The notes under the pieces were generated by a model. It was not told where the DNA came from. It did not search any database and saw only the letters and a program-made list of their open reading frames with translations. Shown here in pieces: positions 4,581 to 5,946 of a stretch of DNA of 5,946 nucleotides. The DNA lies in NCBI GenBank assembly GCA_030044075.1, contig JASHWM010000021.1, positions 1 to 5,946 of the forward strand, read 5' to 3'. The stretch comes from Candidatus Rhabdochlamydia sp. GTDB taxonomy: Bacteria; Chlamydiota; Chlamydiia; Chlamydiales; Rhabdochlamydiaceae. Both the position numbers and the translations under genes were made by a program. Within the stretch, counting starts at the first letter, position 1. Each line of letters begins with the position of its first letter.

Positions 4581-5946
4581 ATGCACATCGTCCACATCAC
4601 CCCTGAGCTCGCACCTATCGCCAAGGTCGGAGGCCTTGCCGATGTTGTGTACGGCCTTTCAAAGGCCCTTGTCAAAGAGAGGCACAAGGTGGAGATCCTC
4701 CTGCCAAAATACGACGTGATCGACGAAGGGCATATCAAGCTTGACAAGCCAAGAAGCGAGGGGCCTCTTGTCTATTACCCCGCTAAAATGGAGAATTTAC
4801 AGGTCGTCCTCCTGGAATCAAGGCAGCATCCCCATTTTTTCAAAGAGGGAATGATCTACGGGGCTCCAAACGACCTGGAGCGTTTCATCCATTTTTGCGA
4901 GCTTGCGATGGCCTATGTCCAGGCAAAAAAACCAGATATCGTCCACCTTCACGATTGGCCGGCAGCACTGATCGCGCCTCTTGCTAAAAATCTTTTCCTG
5001 AGCTCAACGATCGTCCAGACCATTCACAATTTAGAACACCAGGGAAAATGCGCAAAAAATCATTTTAAGAACCTCCATATCGACAACATTCTATCTGAGA
5101 TCGAAGACCCTAAAGATCCAACCAATGTCAACTTACTCCTTGGCGGGATCCGTTTTTCTGATGGCATTACAACGGTCTCCCCCACTTATGAAAAAGAGAT
5201 CACTACTCCGGATGGAGGCCATGGGCTGCAGGAAGAGCTTGTTAAAAACAAACATAAGCTCCATGGGATCCTGAATGGGATAGACCCAGCTTTTTGGAAC
5301 CCCAAAACAGATCCCAAGCTCCAAAAGAACTATGAGACATCCCCCCCATTTTCGTTCCACAAGATGGATGGGATCCTGCATGCAAAAAAAGAAAACCGCG
5401 CCTATTTGTCTTCTTTGCTTGATCTAGACATCAAAGATAAGCCCCTCGTCTCCTGTGTGACAAGGCTTGTGTGGCAAAAAGGGCCGGAGCTTATCAAGCA
5501 TGCGATCGAGCGCACGCTTGAAAAAAACGGTCAATTTATCTTACTTGGCTCTACACATTCCCCGGAAATAAAAAACCAGTTCCTGAGCCTGCAGAAAAAA
5601 TATAGCACGAATAAAAATGTGGCCATCCTGCTCGACAAGCAGGAAGCGGTCGCACACCTTATCTTTGCTGCAGCAGACATGTTTGTCATCCCTTCCCTAT
5701 TTGAGCCTTGCGGGCTCACGCAAATGATTGCGATGCGCTATGGGACTGTCCCCGTTGCACGCCTGACCGGAGGTCTATGCGACACAGTTTTTGATATTGA
5801 CACAGCATCTTGCGAGGCCTCAAAGCGCAATGGGTTTACTTTTGATTTTCCAGATCCGGCCGGTGTCAATTGGGCGCTTGACCGCGCCATCGACTGCTTT
5901 TACCATCAACCTGAAAAATGGGAGACCATCATGAAACAGGGAATGG
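4581..5946 (+). CDS. glgA: Glycogen synthase (ADP-glucose type, GT5), 3' end beyond the window
   Basis: 455 codons are present and the frame is open to the window end. Bacterial GlgA is about 470-490 residues, so probably only the last few tens of residues are missing. The enzyme adds glucose from ADP-glucose to alpha-1,4-glucan ends. The GT-B fold motifs are in order: KVGGLADVV at 15-23 (the KxGGL ADP-glucose loop); HLHDWPAAL at 122-130; HNLEHQG at 149-155; TTVSPTYEKEI near 197-207; GILNGID at 229-234; TRLVWQKG at 294-301 with Arg295 and Lys300; and PSLFEPCGLTQMIAMRYGTVP at 371-391 with Glu375. The ATG at 4581 has AGAGG four bases upstream, and strand beta 1 follows at once. It is divergent from the tRNA-Gln/prs operon. 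A run of seven C lies at 5341-5347, in frame. Confidence 0.96.
   Translation, partial: MHIVHITPELAPIAKVGGLADVVYGLSKALVKERHKVEILLPKYDVIDEGHIKLDKPRSEGPLVYYPAKMENLQVVLLESRQHPHFFKEGMIYGAPNDLERFIHFCELAMAYVQAKKPDIVHLHDWPAALIAPLAKNLFLSSTIVQTIHNLEHQGKCAKNHFKNLHIDNILSEIEDPKDPTNVNLLLGGIRFSDGITTVSPTYEKEITTPDGGHGLQEELVKNKHKLHGILNGIDPAFWNPKTDPKLQKNYETSPPFSFHKMDGILHAKKENRAYLSSLLDLDIKDKPLVSCVTRLVWQKGPELIKHAIERTLEKNGQFILLGSTHSPEIKNQFLSLQKKYSTNKNVAILLDKQEAVAHLIFAAADMFVIPSLFEPCGLTQMIAMRYGTVPVARLTGGLCDTVFDIDTASCEASKRNGFTFDFPDPAGVNWALDRAIDCFYHQPEKWETIMKQGM

Noticed and set aside
4565..5719. Three minus-strand open frames of 60-82 codons opposite glgA
   Set aside because: They are antisense to a glgA frame with all its motifs intact, and show no family signature.

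Overview
This window reads as chromosomal core DNA from a Chlamydiae-like bacterium, most likely one of the environmental families (Waddlia/Parachlamydia/Criblamydia type) rather than Chlamydiaceae. The basis is gene order recalled from knowledge, not a search. The run glgA | rplY(ctc)-pth-rpsF-rpsR-rplI-ispE matches the C. trachomatis order CT798-CT804, and the protein sequences fit that type. Two things differ from my recollection of C. trachomatis: a complete PRPP synthetase gene (prs) lies between rplY and glgA, and a gene I read as the heptose epimerase hldD follows ispE.

Layout. Bases 1-109 (minus strand) hold the first 36 codons of an NAD-binding sugar epimerase. Bases 110-163 are a short spacer containing a perfect 22-bp palindrome that coincides with a possible promoter. 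Bases 164-4356 form one compact minus-strand cluster, read from right to left: tRNA-Gln(UUG), prs, rplY, pth, rpsF, rpsR, rplI, ispE. Its spacers are 3-38 nt, so it is probably one operon, with a plausible sigma-70-type promoter just upstream of the tRNA. Bases 4357-4580 are a divergent intergenic region. It holds that promoter, a 24-codon small ORF with a strong Shine-Dalgarno, an inverted repeat and a candidate glgA promoter. Bases 4581-5946 (plus strand) are glgA, cut by the window end.

The operon joins translation and its quality control (S6, S18, L9, L25/CTC, peptidyl-tRNA hydrolase, tRNA-Gln) with supply of PRPP and of an isoprenoid precursor (IspE, MEP pathway). On either side are genes for surface carbohydrate (heptose) and storage carbohydrate (glycogen). 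No mobile element, CRISPR array or defence system is visible, and I found no convincing new biological system. The points most worth a second look are the palindrome before hldD, the small ORF and dyad between tRNA-Gln and glgA, and the gene-order differences.
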